Shown in pieces: positions 1 to 9,702 of a DNA stretch of 64,000 nt; within the stretch, counting starts at the first letter, position 1; every line of letters begins with the position of its first letter. Source of the stretch: Doryteuthis pealeii (Eukaryota; Mollusca; Cephalopoda; Myopsida; Loliginidae); the NCBI GenBank assembly GCA_023376005.1, contig CM042147.1, forward strand, positions 115,207,712 to 115,271,711. Reading direction: 5' to 3'. A program made the position numbers and the translations under genes. The notes beneath the pieces are model-generated. The model was given only the letters and a program-made list of their open reading frames with translations, did not search any database and was not told where the DNA came from.

Positions 1-250
1 TATAGTATCCTTTGGTAAGGTATAGTATCCTATTGGTAAGTCAATAAGTCCTGTGGTATAGTATCCGGTGGTATAGTATCCTTTGGTAAGTCAATAAGTC
101 CTGTGGTATAGTATCCGGTGGTATAGTATCCTTTGGTAAGTCAATAAGTCCTGTGGTATAGTATCCGGTGGTATAGTATCCTTTGGTAAGTCAATAAGTA
201 TCCGGTGGTATAGTATCCTTTGGTAAGTCAATAAGTCCTGTGGTATAGTA
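1..250. repeat. 50-bp minisatellite
   Basis: About five copies of a 50-bp unit containing TAGTATCC, TTTGGTAAGTCAATAAG and TCCTGTGG. The start of 'ctgtggtata' recurs at 51, 101 and 151, so the period is exactly 50. The array is open at the left edge, so its true length is unknown. A related phrase (atcctttggtaag, then ataagtcct) occurs once near 63870, so the unit probably derives from a dispersed repeat rather than arising locally. The minus strand is open through it, but this only translates the repeat. Confidence 0.9.
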
Positions 251-654
251 CTACGTTCCGTCGTCCAAGAAGATCGAAGTAGTAATGAGCTAAGATTAAG
301 AATCAGGCCAGTATAAATACAACAACAGCAGCAGCAGCACTGCCATTGATTGGATAAGAGGTTGCCTTCCCTCGTCACGTGCTTATCGGCGAGCCTACAA
401 GTAGGAGTAGGTATTCACCACACGCCTTATATACTAAAAAAATCCAACACCTTTATATAATTTCATCTTCATAGATTTATTTCCTTTATGTAAGAATGAA
501 TGGTTTACAAATATCTTTAATATCTTTGAAATAATTCTCTCTTTAAATAAATCTTTTAAATATGGAATTTCGTTGTTCTTTTCATTTTTTCTTTTTTCAG
601 ACAGAATATGTTTCTTTACTTTATAGACTTTTGATAGCTTTCACATGAGGACCG
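251..654. other. Unassigned AT-rich stretch
   Basis: A short CAA/CAG run lies at 318-341. At about 416-450 there is a short piece matching one end of dispersed family A (compare 51450-51477). I see no gene in the rest. Confidence 0.5.
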
Positions 655-935
655 CCCTGTTGGGGTGTTAGAATGCACCGACTGCACCTCTGCAGAGGGG
701 TAAGACTCCCCCAAATGGGGCCATCTGTTGGCCATAGATGGCGACCCGTGATGCTTAAGGATGGAGTCTTGGTGGATGAGCAGTCCATAACCTGCAACAC
801 TCCACTTAGACCCTTTCTTGAGCTAAATGGGTGGTCAGAGAGGCCCCTCCGATCAGCTGGTCACATTAAGCCCTAGCACCTATATGATTTCCCCAACTCT
901 ATTGCCCTTATGGCAAGCCCCAACCCCTTTTTATC
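655..935 (+). repeat. Dispersed repeat family D
   Basis: GC-richer than its surroundings. The part 833-930 is clearly the reverse complement of 34372-34510; both carry AAGCCCTAGCACCT and TATTGCCCTTA followed by GGCAAGCCCC. The class is unknown. The open frame at 673-876 has no recognisable domain, and I do not call it a gene. Confidence 0.65.
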
Positions 936-944
936 ATATGGGTG

Positions 945-1125
945 CTAGAAGGCCGTGACTGAGGGTCTATATGTCCTGGGAATGATGTTAAACTCTATCT
1001 GGTGGTGAGGTTCCAGTTCTGGAGGTTTGGGGAATATGGAGCACCCCTTCATCACCATTGCTCCCTGATCTACTCTGACCCGGAGTGGTAGTACCTGTTA
1101 GGGTCCCATCTATGGGTTAAATAGA
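945..1125 (+). repeat. Dispersed repeat family E
   Basis: Shares GGTGGTGAGGTT followed by AGTTCTGGAG with 20325-20350, and its end (AGGGTCCCATCTAT) with the reverse strand near 57490. No coding capacity was recognised. Confidence 0.55.
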
Positions 1126-1176
1126 AAAATGTATTTATAAAAAATTGTATTATCCATTAAGAATTGATTTATTTCA

Positions 1177-1248
1177 AAACTTTATCAGCATTAAATGACC
1201 CACTGACCCATATGCCGTAAAACAAACCAAACCAAATCAAACCAAATC
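1177..1248 (+). mobile_element. 3' tail of I-clade-like retrotransposon (fragment)
   Basis: Matches the 3' untranslated end that follows the coding fragment at 43553-43945: cagcattaaatgaccca, then atatgcc, then aaacaaacc-type tail repeats. Only the extreme 3' end is present, as expected for a severely 5'-truncated non-LTR insertion. Confidence 0.6.
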
Positions 1249-1385
1249 AGATGAGGACTTCATGGTAGCCATTCCCTTTATCTTCTCTCCTGTAAATCTT
1301 TTATGCACAAACTATGTAAAGATTCTCGGGGCTATTTTTAGGCTGCAGTTGAGAGCACTTTACAGTGGAGATCCCTTGTGGGATT

Positions 1386-1572
1386 AAATCTGATCCGTTT
1401 TGAGTGGAATCCTTGTGTTCCTCAGTGTTAAGTAGAATTCTTGTGTTTCTTGTGTTAAACAGAATTCTTGTTTTTCTTGTGTTAAACAGAATCCTTGTGT
1501 TCCTAAGTGTTAAGCAGAATCCTTGTGTTCCTCTGTTAAGTAGAATTCTTGTGTTTCTCAGTACTAAGTAAA
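1386..1572. repeat. About 30-bp minisatellite
   Basis: Imperfect repeats of a unit built around GAATTCTTGTGTTTCT and TGTTAAGTAGAAT. The words resemble the expandable core of family A (AATCCTTTGGTTGTTCCTTG), so the array may be a diverged relative of the minisatellite in the copy at 42825. Confidence 0.7.
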
Positions 1573-1654
1573 ATGTGGTGCTGCCATACAGTAGCACTGG
1601 ATAGTGCTATGACTTGGAAGCTACCTTTTATTACAACCAATGATGTTATAATTG

Positions 1655-1935
1655 TTGGATTATTTTGTGGATATAAGCCGTGCTACCATACACCACTTAA
1701 ATTTAAAGACTAGGCAAGGTCATGGGGTTTATTCCTCTGCCAATCAACAGCCATAATGCATAGCTGGTTGACTACTTAATCGCTGATACTGAGAGACGTC
1801 CATTTGCAATCATTGATGAGGAACTTGTAATACTGAGGAGCACCAAGGAACAACCAAAGGATTCTTTACCAAGGATTTCCGCTGGACAAGCGCTCTTGCT
1901 TGAAGCCTAAAGGATGGCCCATAAAATCGTAACAG
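1655..1935 (+). repeat. Dispersed repeat family A, copy 1
   Basis: Unclassified 280-310 bp repeat. Conserved words in order: ATATAAG near the start, CACTTAAAT, AAGGTCATG, CAATCAACAGCC, TTAATCGCTGATACTGA, CAATCATTGATGAGG, CACCAAGGAACAACCAAAG, TTGAAGCC and AAATCGTAACAG. Other copies lie near 17514, 35410, 42825 and 51165. It could be an LTR or a non-autonomous element; I cannot decide. Confidence 0.8.
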
Positions 1936-2216
1936 TAATAACTACCATCCGGTATTACAACAGCAGTCTGTGTTACTCTGATTAATTCCATCTGGTCTTT
2001 TGAAAGAAAAAAAAAAAAAAAAAAGAAACAGAAAATTTTGGAGAAAGCTAAAAGACTTCAAATCATATGAGATAATATCAAAATCAGTGCCACTAAAGAA
2101 AAAAAAATCCCTCTTTTTAATTATTTAAATGAAACTCGTTTAAAGCTCTTCAGTTTGACAAGTAACAATTATAGTCAATCAATCTCAAAGAAAAATTTGC
2201 TGGTGTCGGAGGAAAA
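1936..2216. other. Unassigned AT-rich DNA with poly-A
   Basis: Contains an A-rich run near 2005-2025. No gene seen. Confidence 0.4.
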
Positions 2217-2270
2217 AGACGAAGAAGAAGAAGAAGAAGAAGAAGAAGAAGAAGAAGAAGAAGAAGAAAA
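2217..2270. repeat. (GAA)n microsatellite
   Basis: Uninterrupted GAA triplets over about 50 bp, producing a spurious poly-Phe frame on the minus strand. Confidence 0.95.
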
Positions 2271-2603
2271 AGAAACAACAACATGGCTTCACGTTTGATT
2301 TAAAAGATTTTTTTCTTCTCATATTTTCTTTTCTATTTGCAAATGTTATTGATAATAAATTAGCCCGGCCATGCCAATTTAGTGGGTAGAGTAGAAAGAC
2401 GCATTCATTCAATTTTAGTTTATTAACTCAAGCAATTCTAATATCAGTGAGAAAATGAAGACAGATCAAACGTTTTATATTTGGAGGGAAAAAGCGATAG
2501 AAGTTTTATTCCGCTATTTATTTATTTATTGTAAGGATAGTAAAGGAGGAAAAAAAATCAGTTTAGCTTTTATTTGAAGTACTCAAGATTGCCTACTTCA
2601 TGA

Positions 2604-2604
<1 letters not shown>

Positions 2605-2653
<49 letters not shown>
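2605..2653. repeat. (TA)n microsatellite
   Basis: Nearly pure TA dinucleotides. Confidence 0.95.
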
Positions 2654-2656
<3 letters not shown>

Positions 2657-2767
2657 CAATGTATATGAATCTAGAGTCATATGATCACTCTTGAATCTTA
2701 TTGACAAATATCTGATGTAGGGATTAGGTCTCCTGTCAAGGTTAATAATGAATGTAATAGCTTTTAG

Positions 2768-3350
2768 TGTTGCATAGCGCCTTCTTTACCGGCACTAAAT
2801 AGGTATATGTTATATACTGGTCTTTTCACGATACCAAATCTATATAACGTTATATACCTTTCTTACTTCTTACTCTGGTCGTCTATTCTTCTGGCCGGCT
2901 TTGCTTCTGATCATCTATCATCTATCTTGGTCTGGTATATCTTCTAAGGTCTCGTCTGGTCTTCTATTGAGGATTCCGGGTCTGGTTTCTGTTGTGGATC
3001 ATTCCTTATCAGAAGCCCTGTGTCATTGTTTGTTTTTAGTAATAAACACAAGACTTTAATTTATGTTGATGTTACTTTATTCCAAATCCCCACCCAGACA
3101 ATCTGTGCAGATGAGGCTTACATGTTGCTAGCTCGGCTTCTAAGTTCTAACTGACTTAAACTGACTATCTCCTTAAACTGGAAGAGGGCTTTCTATGGGG
3201 GTTCCGGTTCTCACGGTCTATCCCCAGAAAGCAAGGTCAGAGTGAGGTCAAACACTGTCACTCACCCCCAAGGCCATCAGCTGTACTAATCGCCATAATG
3301 ATTTCTACAATACCTTATAAAAGCATTAGGGATCCAATGATTATGTAACA
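2768..3350 (+). mobile_element. Solo LTR (LTR retrotransposon)
   Basis: Begins TGTTGCATAG and ends TTATGTAACA, so the ends are inverted repeats of the TG...CA type. The 4-bp sequence TTAG flanks it on both sides (2764-2767 and 3351-3354). The interrupted host sequence is seen uninterrupted at 4030-4065 (gcttttag tagttatt), which confirms the insertion. An AATAAA lies near 3042. No internal coding region is present, so this is a solo LTR of 583 bp. A related one is at 42114. Confidence 0.8.
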
Positions 3351-3384
3351 TTAGGAGTTATTAATAAGTAAATTCAGCAGAGTG

Positions 3385-3537
3385 GTCAGTTGTTGATATC
3401 AGCCATACAGTAAGGGAGTCTATTCCCTTTTCAATAGCTCTAGACCAGGGAGATGGTTTTTGCTTGTGGAGTAGAACACCTCACCTATCATCAGCTTCAT
3501 ACTTTACCACACAAATCCAAACTATGCAACTCAGGTA
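3385..3537 (-). mobile_element. Diverged SINE-1 copy
   Basis: Reverse-oriented and decayed relative of SINE-1: gatatcagcca, AGGGAGTCTATTCCC, TTTTCAATAGCTCTAGACCA, then catcagctt and the ACTTTACCACA block in the same order as at 6060-6240. The tRNA-like head is not recognisable. Confidence 0.6.
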
Positions 3538-3792
3538 TCTTGTCAAGGTTATGGCACATTGACACAAACATGTGGGCAGTAGATACAGAAAATCAAGCTG
3601 TCTGGTGCCTTAATGTTAAGCAAGGCACAAAGAGGGCTGAGGTGGAGAGGAGATTATCCTTGACAGCAAAGAGAGCCAGAAACACGGAGAAAAACAGCGG
3701 CCCAGAAAGCATCACAGTTTGTGTGCAGTCAGTGCACCAAAGATTGCCACTCAGGGATAGGCCTGCACAATCACTTGAACAGATGCAGATAA
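3538..3792 (+). pseudogene. Non-LTR reverse transcriptase C-terminal fragment
   Basis: Frame around 3540-3795 reads IDTNMWAVDTENQAVW and then KRAEVERRL, the linker typical of the C-terminal end of one non-LTR retrotransposon polyprotein group. It is nearly identical to 4690-4910. The cysteine/histidine tail is out of frame. The fragment sits between two SINE-1-like blocks (3385 and 3865). Dead fragment. Confidence 0.65.
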
Positions 3793-3864
3793 TTTTATTT
3801 ATTTATTTATTCTTTGGACACTATGGCATTGTCCTTAGTGGATGGAAATGTGCCAAGAAAAGTC

Positions 3865-4025
3865 AGCAGAGTGGTCTGTTGTTGGTATCAGCTGGACAAT
3901 AAGGGAGTCTATTCCCTTTTCAATAGCTCTAGACCAGGGAGATAGTTTTGGGGTACAGCACCTCACCTATCATCAGCTTCACACTACCACACAAATCTAA
4001 GCTGCACAACTCAGGTCTCTTGTCA
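3865..4025 (-). mobile_element. Diverged SINE-1 copy
   Basis: Second reverse-oriented SINE-1 relative, close in sequence to 3385-3537 (CAGAGTGGTC, AGGGAGTCTATTCCC, catcagcttcacac). The pair suggests a local segmental duplication with the intervening retrotransposon fragment. Confidence 0.55.
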
Positions 4026-4080
4026 AGGTTAATAATGAATGTAATAGCTTTTAGTAGTTATTAATCAGTAAAGTCAACTA

Positions 4081-4985
4081 GATTGGAACAACATGAACAG
4101 CATGTTCTCCATTCTCTGTGAGAGGCAACTTTGCTGGCTTGGGCATGTCAGGAGGATGGAAAATGGCCGCATCCCAAAAGATAGTATTTCTCTGAATGTT
4201 TGAGATGAGGCTTGAAGATTAGTATTATCTGCATTATTTGGACTATTGTCCCCATCTTCATTGTTATTTGTACAACATTTCGGCTGATATGCCCTCGGCC
4301 TTCTTCAGGTATTTCTTGTCGGACTTGGGAACTTCTCAGACTCGGGAACCTTCTTTTTGAACTCGGAACTTTCTTGTCATAATTGGGAGCAATCATAGAA
4401 TTTTGAACCTAACCCTTTATTTAGTCCACGGGGGTATCCTGTTCTCATTCCGCTAACCATAGCTGGGGTAGGAGTTGTGTTAATTATTTTTCTAACTGCC
4501 TTCACTCAGGATTGAACTCGGGTTCCAGAGATAACAATGTACAAATAACAATGAAGATGGGGATAATAGTCTGAATAACGCAGATAATACTAATCCCAAA
4601 ATATCTTTTGTATGGTGAATTAGTAAAAGGCTCCCAGTCAGTAGGTAGGCAATGCCTAAGCTTTAAAGATGTCTGTGGGAGAGACATGAGAATATGCCAC
4701 ATTGACACAAACATGTGGGCAGTAGATACAGAAAATCAAGTGGCTTGGTGTCTTAATGTTAAGCAAAGCACAAAGAGGGCTGAGGCGGAGAGGAGATTAT
4801 CCTCAACTGCAAAAAGAGAGCCAGAAAGAGGGAGAAAAACAGCAGCCCCAGAAAGCATTACAGTTTGTGTGCAGTCAGTGCACCAAAGACTGCCACTCAG
4901 GGATAGGCCTGCACAGTCACTGCAAAGCCAGTATTGAACCCGGAATCTTGTGGTTACTAGGTGGATGTTCTACCAAACTGAGCAA
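4081..4985 (+). pseudogene. Non-LTR RT C-terminus interrupted by family B insertion
   Basis: 4090-4182 reads WNNMNSMFSILCERQ then WLGHVRRMENGRIPKD. The protein resumes at 4594 with LYGEL, then GRQCLSFKDVCGRDM, IDTNMWAVDTEN and finally CSQCTKDCHSGIGLHSHC (about 4868-4930), a C-x2-C...H-x3-H-like zinc tail. The last part is in another frame, so there is a frameshift besides the insertion. This is the C-terminal tail of a LINE-type polyprotein; the RT core is absent. Confidence 0.75.
4183..4592. mobile_element. Family B foldback element inside a retrotransposon
   Basis: Inserted in the RIPKD/LYGEL codons of the surrounding RT. A 12-bp sequence ATCCCAAAAGAT is repeated with one mismatch at 4171-4182 and 4593-4604, consistent with a target duplication. 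The two ends carry inverted repeats of about 55 bp: GATTAGTATTATCTGC and onward near 4217, and its reverse complement ending near 4596. The interior encodes on the minus strand short repeats like VPSSK/VPES. Class unknown; other copies lie near 16105, 41010, 47583 and 61100. Confidence 0.75.
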
Positions 4986-5084
4986 AACCAGCCCCTTTGA
5001 TTAGAAGGTTAGGTTATGTACAATGACTTTGCACATGAATTTTACAGAAATTCCATTTCTTGTTCAGTGTAGTGACGTTTCATC

Positions 5085-5255
5085 AATTTAAATCAGTTAA
5101 CTTAACTCTTCATGCTTTATTGTTGGGATCATTTATAATTTATGTTGGGATCATTTATGTTATGTAACATATTTATGTTGGGATCATTTATAATTAAGTA
5201 ATTTAAATCAGTTAACTTAACTCTTCATGCTTTAATGTTGGGATCATTTATATTG
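5085..5255. repeat. Short tandem/interspersed duplication
   Basis: GTTGGGATCATTTAT occurs four times, and the phrase with CAGTTAACTTAACTCTTC occurs twice (about 5093 and 5208). Confidence 0.7.
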
Positions 5256-5396
5256 GCAGGAAAGTTATGAGTACAACAAAGGATTAAGAAGAGATGAGGC
5301 TGAATTTTAAATTGAATTTTTTAAGAAAATAGGTTTCTATTGCACTTGATACGACACCACACCACTAAAACTAAAAACATGCATAAATAAATCTAG

Positions 5397-5436
<40 letters not shown>

Positions 5437-6000
5437 TAATAATGATTCAGGGTGCGAAGTCTAAAGAATTTTAAAGTTTTCGCTAAATCCTTGATATCAT
5501 GAATACTTAAAAGCCATGTTTTATGAGCTTTCAGTGACATATTTCCATCTGAAAACTCTAAGACTGAATTTGAGTAACTTTTTTTTGAATATCAAAATGA
5601 TTCACCCGATGAAAGTTGGGTATTAGTATGATAAGTTCTGATACCAAAAAGTAGATTTCTAACTTGCCCTTATTTTTGAGTATTTACTTTTAAAAATTGT
5701 CTAATATGAAGCCTTCCAAAATTCTTGATTATAATACATCTAGATATAAAATTGCTGCAAAAATCTTATTATTTCAATCCAGAAAAGATTATCAATTCAT
5801 TCTATACAAATAAAATTAATAAGATATATCAAAAGCAGCATTTAAATTGATATTATAATCCCCACCCCACCCTACCCCAACAGGTTAGATAAACTCTATT
5901 TACCTCATTAATTGAGATACGTCAGTATAAACATTGGATTTTGAAAGGCTTCATATCAGAAGATTTTTAAAACTAAATGTTCAGAAATTGAGTTAATTTT
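5256..6000. other. Unassigned AT-rich stretch
   Basis: Holds a (TAA)n run at about 5396-5433 and otherwise featureless AT-rich sequence. No coding frame of interest. Confidence 0.5.
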
Positions 6001-6008
6001 ACTACTTG

Positions 6009-6009
<1 letters not shown>

Positions 6010-6044
<35 letters not shown>
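6010..6044. repeat. (TA)n microsatellite
   Basis: TA run directly abutting the 3' end of the SINE-1 copy that follows. Confidence 0.9.
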
Positions 6045-6046
<2 letters not shown>

Positions 6047-6303
6047 TAAAGTAAGTAAAGTCGTCGGGGCGGCCTAAAGTCGGTATCAGCCAGTCAGCGA
6101 GGGAGTCTATCCCCTTTTCAATAGCGCTAGACCAAGGAGATTGCATTTTAGCATCTGAGGTGGAGCACTACATTTACCATCAGCTCCTTACTTTACAGCA
6201 CATATCCCTGTGCTACTCATATGCTGAGTTGGCGAGGACCGGTATCGAACTAGGAACCTTGTGGTTTATAGCCGAACGCTCTACCGACTGAGCTAACCCG
6301 GTC
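6045..6303 (-). mobile_element. SINE-1 (tRNA-headed), near full length
   Basis: On the minus strand the element starts with a tRNA-like head: A box TTAGCTCAGTCGGTAGAGCG and B box GGTTCGATACCGG-type sequence, the internal RNA polymerase III promoter. The body carries ATGAGTAGCACAGGGAT, GGAGCTGATGGTA, CAATCTCCTTGGTCTAG, AAAAGGGGATAGACTCCC and CTGATACCGACTTTAGG, ending in a GACTTTACTTACTT-type tail next to a TA run. SINEs are non-autonomous; the partner LINE cannot be named from sequence here. Confidence 0.9.
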
Positions 6304-6309
6304 CATACA

Positions 6310-6345
6310 TATATATATATATATTGATAGATAGATAGATAGATA
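6310..6345. repeat. (TA)n and (GATA)n microsatellite
   Basis: TA run followed by GATA tetranucleotides, on the 3' side of the minus-strand hammerhead at 6401-6456. Confidence 0.9.
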
Positions 6346-6400
6346 AAAGGGTATGAAAACAAACAATGTTGTTAAAATGAATATATTTTTTATATCATTT

Positions 6401-6456
6401 TCATTGCTAATATTGCTAATATTTCGATTTATAAAAAATCATCATCAGAGCATAAT
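6401..6456 (-). ncRNA. Type I hammerhead ribozyme motif (HHR-A)
   Basis: On the minus strand: TGCT (6452-6449, stem I), core CTGATGA (6448-6442), one extra U (6441), stem II GATTT...AAATC (6440-6426, 5 bp, loop of 5), core GAAA (6425-6422), stem III AUAUU/AAUAU with loop AGC, cleavage-site U (6409), then AGCA (6408-6405) pairing with TGCT. All three helices form by simple base pairing. The extra base between the core and stem II recurs in other copies here. Self-cleavage is inferred, not shown. Confidence 0.75.
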
Positions 6457-6660
6457 GATAATTAGGTCCATTTTTAGATGTAAATGTTTTTAATCCGGAC
6501 TCATCGAGAGAGAAGCAGAAAGTAATGTAAATTCTGTTATACTGAAGAAATACAATGTAGCAAAATATACATGACATTAGCGAAACATGCAGCAAATGAA
6601 CAAAGTCGAAGGGATCGCATGGCTTACAAGCTTTTTGGAAAAACAATGTTTCCGGTTTGA
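6457..6660. other. 5' flank of HHR-A, unassigned
   Basis: On the minus strand this precedes the ribozyme. No recognisable domain in the short minus-strand frame that runs through it. Confidence 0.4.
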
Positions 6661-6671
6661 ATTTAAATTAT

Positions 6672-7165
6672 TGACACTTCCTCCTTTTCATTCTCTGACA
6701 CTTCCTCCTTTTCACTCCTGATTCTCTGACTTCCTCCTTTTCATTCTCTGGCACTTCTTCCTATTCATTCTCTGACACTCCCTCCTTTGATTTTCTGACA
6801 CTTCCTCCTTTTTATTCTCTGACGCTTCTCCTTTTCTTTCTTTCTCTGACACTTTCTCTGACACTTCCTCCTTTTCATTCTCTGACTGCTTCCTCCTTTT
6901 CATTCTCTGATACTTCCTCCTTTTCATTCTCTGGCACTTCTTCCTATTCATTCTCTGACACTCCCTCCTTTGATTTTCTGACACTTCCTCCTTTTCATTC
7001 TCTGACACTTCCTCCTTTTTATTCTCTGACACTTCCTCCCTTTCATTCTCTGACACTTCCTCCTTTTCATTCTTTGACACTTCCTCCTTTTTATTCTCTG
7101 ACACTTCCTCCTTTTCATTCTTTGACACTTCCTCCTTTTCATTCTCTGACACTTCTCCCATTCAT
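6672..7165. repeat. 24-bp minisatellite, pyrimidine-rich
   Basis: About 20 copies of a 24-bp unit TCTCTGACACTTCCTCCTTT + TCAT. Because 24 is divisible by three, the minus strand is open and reads as repeats of SENEKEEV. The period explains the open frame without invoking a gene; some units shift frame (CQRMKRRK), which argues against selection on the protein. Confidence 0.9.
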
Positions 7166-7525
7166 TCTTCTTTTTTCATTTTGTCTCTTATTTAACTTTT
7201 TTGCTTATTTGATTTTTATTTTAAATCCCTTTTCTTCTTCTTGCTCCTTCCTTTTTTCTTTTTCTTCCTCCTTTTTTTCTTTCTCTTTTCTTCTCTTTTT
7301 CATTTTCCCCTCTTCTTACCTCTTTATTTTTCCTTTTTTTTTCCTCAATTTTTTTCTCCTTTTTGCTACTCCTTTTTCCTCTTTTTCACTTTTGCTCCTT
7401 TTTATCTTCCTGTTCCTATCTTTTTACTTCTTCTTCCTCCTCTCATTTTTCTTCTTGCTCGTCCCATTTATCTTCTTTCTCTCTTTTTCTTTTTCCTGCT
7501 CTTTTTCTACTTGCCTCTCCCTTTT
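7166..7525. repeat. Polypyrimidine tract
   Basis: C/T-only over long runs on the plus strand, an extension of the neighbouring minisatellite's strand bias. Overlapping Phe/Leu/Ser-rich frames are artefacts. Confidence 0.85.
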
Positions 7526-7565
7526 TATCACAATTCTATTATAATATGGGAATATTCTTATAATA

Positions 7566-7996
7566 TGTTAGAAGGTTTAAAGTAACCTTCCAACGTGGGT
7601 ACATATGTGTACATAAATTAATCCGACAAAGAAGTTATATGTAATAACAAACATAGACTTTATTCTGTGAGCACGTGGAGAAAATGCATACATGACAAAT
7701 ATACACATACTCATGACAAGGTACAGTAAATATGGAGAATAGATACATAAACATACATAAAGAATGTAGGACTATGTCCTAAAGAAGTGATACAGAGTTA
7801 CATGTAGAAATAAGTCACTTACTGATAGTTTGCTGGGGGGGACAAAGCCCCCCACTTAAGGGGCAAGGGCTCAAAGCGCCTATCCCATGTGTGTGAGAGA
7901 TTTTCTCCCAGGCTGCTGTTTAAGTACAGCCACCACTATTGGCGAAAACCTCCAGCAAGGGAAGATAACCCTATTTGACTCATGTCCATCCCAACA
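7566..7996 (+). mobile_element. LTR-like block, tentative
   Basis: Starts TGTTAGAAGG and ends CATCCCAACA, so it has weak TG...CA ends. It contains AATAACAAACATAGACTTTA, similar to the polyadenylation region of the solo LTRs at 2768 and 42114, and a GC-rich hairpin GGGGGGGACAAAGCCCCCC near 7835. A clean short target duplication was not found; ATTCTT occurs outside both ends but not flush. It could be a diverged LTR or another repeat class. Confidence 0.4.
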
Positions 7997-8009
7997 TTCT
8001 TTTCTTTTT

Positions 8010-8258
8010 CCGGGTTAGCTCAGTCGGTAGAGCGTTCAGCTAGAAACCACAAGGTTCCTAGTTCGATACCAGTCCTCGCCAACTCAGCGTATGAGTAGCA
8101 CAGGATCTGTGCGGTAAGGTAAGGAGCTGATGGTAGGTTGGAGCTCTACTCAGACGCTAAAAAACAATCTCCTTGGTCTAGCGTTATTGAAAAGGGGATA
8201 GACTCCCTCGCTGTCTGGCTGATACCGACTTTAGGCCGCCCCATCGACTTTACTTACT
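8010..8258 (+). mobile_element. SINE-1 copy, near full length
   Basis: Same order as the 6045 copy but on the plus strand: A box TTAGCTCAGTCGGTAGAGCG, B box AGTTCGATACC, then the conserved body and CGACTTTACTTACTT end. It lies between pyrimidine tracts. Confidence 0.9.
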
Positions 8259-8261
8259 TAT

Positions 8262-8470
8262 TTTCTCTCTTTTTCAGTTTTCTTGCCTTTTTCTTTTTCC
8301 TTTTTCCTGTCCCTTTCTTTTTCTTCTTTTTGTTTCTCGGTTTATTATTTTTCTTGCTCTTTTCTTCTTCTTCTTCTTGCTCAGTCTTTTTCTTTTTCTT
8401 CTTCTTCTCCTCAGTTTTTCCTTCTTCCTCTTTTTCTTCTTCTCTCTTCCTTCTTCATCGCCTCCTCTGA
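8262..8470. repeat. Polypyrimidine tract
   Basis: TTC/TCTT-rich, continuing the strand bias on the far side of the SINE. Confidence 0.85.
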
Positions 8471-8589
8471 TGTTCTAAAACAGCAGTGTACAAAAAAGTC
8501 TTGGACCAGCTCATTTACTCCTACAAAAGGTAAGTTAGGCTAGTCCACAAAACTTGTTCTCTTTTCTCCCTTACCTTCACTTGATAAGG

Positions 8590-9661
8590 TTCATTCTCTC
8601 TCTCTCTCCCTCTCTCTCTCTCTTTCTCTCTTTCTCTCACTCTTTCTCTCTTTCTCACTCTCTCTCTCTCTCTTTCACTTTCTCTCTTTCTCTCTTTCTC
8701 TCCCTCTATCTCTTTCTCACTCTCCCTCTCTCTCTCACTCTCTCTTCTCTCTCTCTTTCTCTTTCTCTCTCTCTCTCCTCTCTCTCTTTTCTCCTCTCTC
8801 TCTCTCTCTTCTTTCTCTCTTTCTCTTTCTCTTCATTCTCTCTCTCTTCCCTCTATCTCTTTTCTCACTCTCTCTCTCCTCACTCTTCTTCTTCTCTTTC
8901 TCTTTCTTTCTTTCTCTCTCTCTCTCCTCTATCTCTTCTCACTCTCCTCTCTCTCTCACCCCCCTCTTCTTCTGTTTCTCACTCTCTCTCTCTCTCTCCT
9001 CTCCCTCTCTCTCTCTCTCTTTCTCACTCTTTCTCTTTCACTCTCCCTCTCTCTCTCCTCTCCTCTTCTTCTCTCTCTTTCTCTTTCTCTCTCTCTCTCC
9101 CTCTCTCTCTCTTTCTCCCTCTCACTCTCTCTCACTCTCTCTCTCTTCTTCTCTTTCTCTTTCTCTTTCTTTCTCTCTCTCTCCTCTATCTCTTCTCACT
9201 CTCACTCTCTCTCCTCTTCTTTTCTCTCTCTTCTCTCTCTCTCTCTCTTCTCATCTCTCTCTTTCCTCTTCTTCTTTCTCTTTCTCTTTCTCTTCTCTCT
9301 TCTCTCTCTCTCTCTTTCTCTCTCACTCTTCTCCTTCTTCTCTCTCTTTCTCTCTCTCTCTTCTCTTTCTCACTCTCACTCTCTCTCTCTTCTCTCTCTT
9401 TCTCTTTCTCTCTCTCTTTCTCACTCTCCCTCTCTCTTCTCTGCACTCTCTCTCTTCTCTCTCTTTCTCTTTCTCTCCTCTATCTCTCTTCACTCACTCT
9501 TTTCTCTCTCTCTCACTCTCTTCTTCTTCTCTCTCTTTCTCTTTCTCTTTCTGTCCTCTCCCTCTCCTCTCTCTTCTCTTCTCTCTCTTTCTCTTTCTCT
9601 TTCTTTCTCTCTCTCTCTCTCCTTTCTATCTCTTTCTCACTCTCACACTTCTCTCTCTTCT

Positions 9662-9702
<41 letters not shown>

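Noticed and set aside
673..876. Small gene in the GC-richer block
   Set aside because: The block is a dispersed repeat with a second copy lacking the frame.
6712..7161. 149-residue acidic repeat protein (SENEKEEV)n on the minus strand
   Set aside because: A 24-bp minisatellite explains it, frame slips are present, and there is no promoter or start context.
8010..8085. Possible genuine tRNA gene
   Set aside because: A and B boxes are good, but the same head is joined to the same SINE body in many copies, and the T arm and acceptor do not pair properly.
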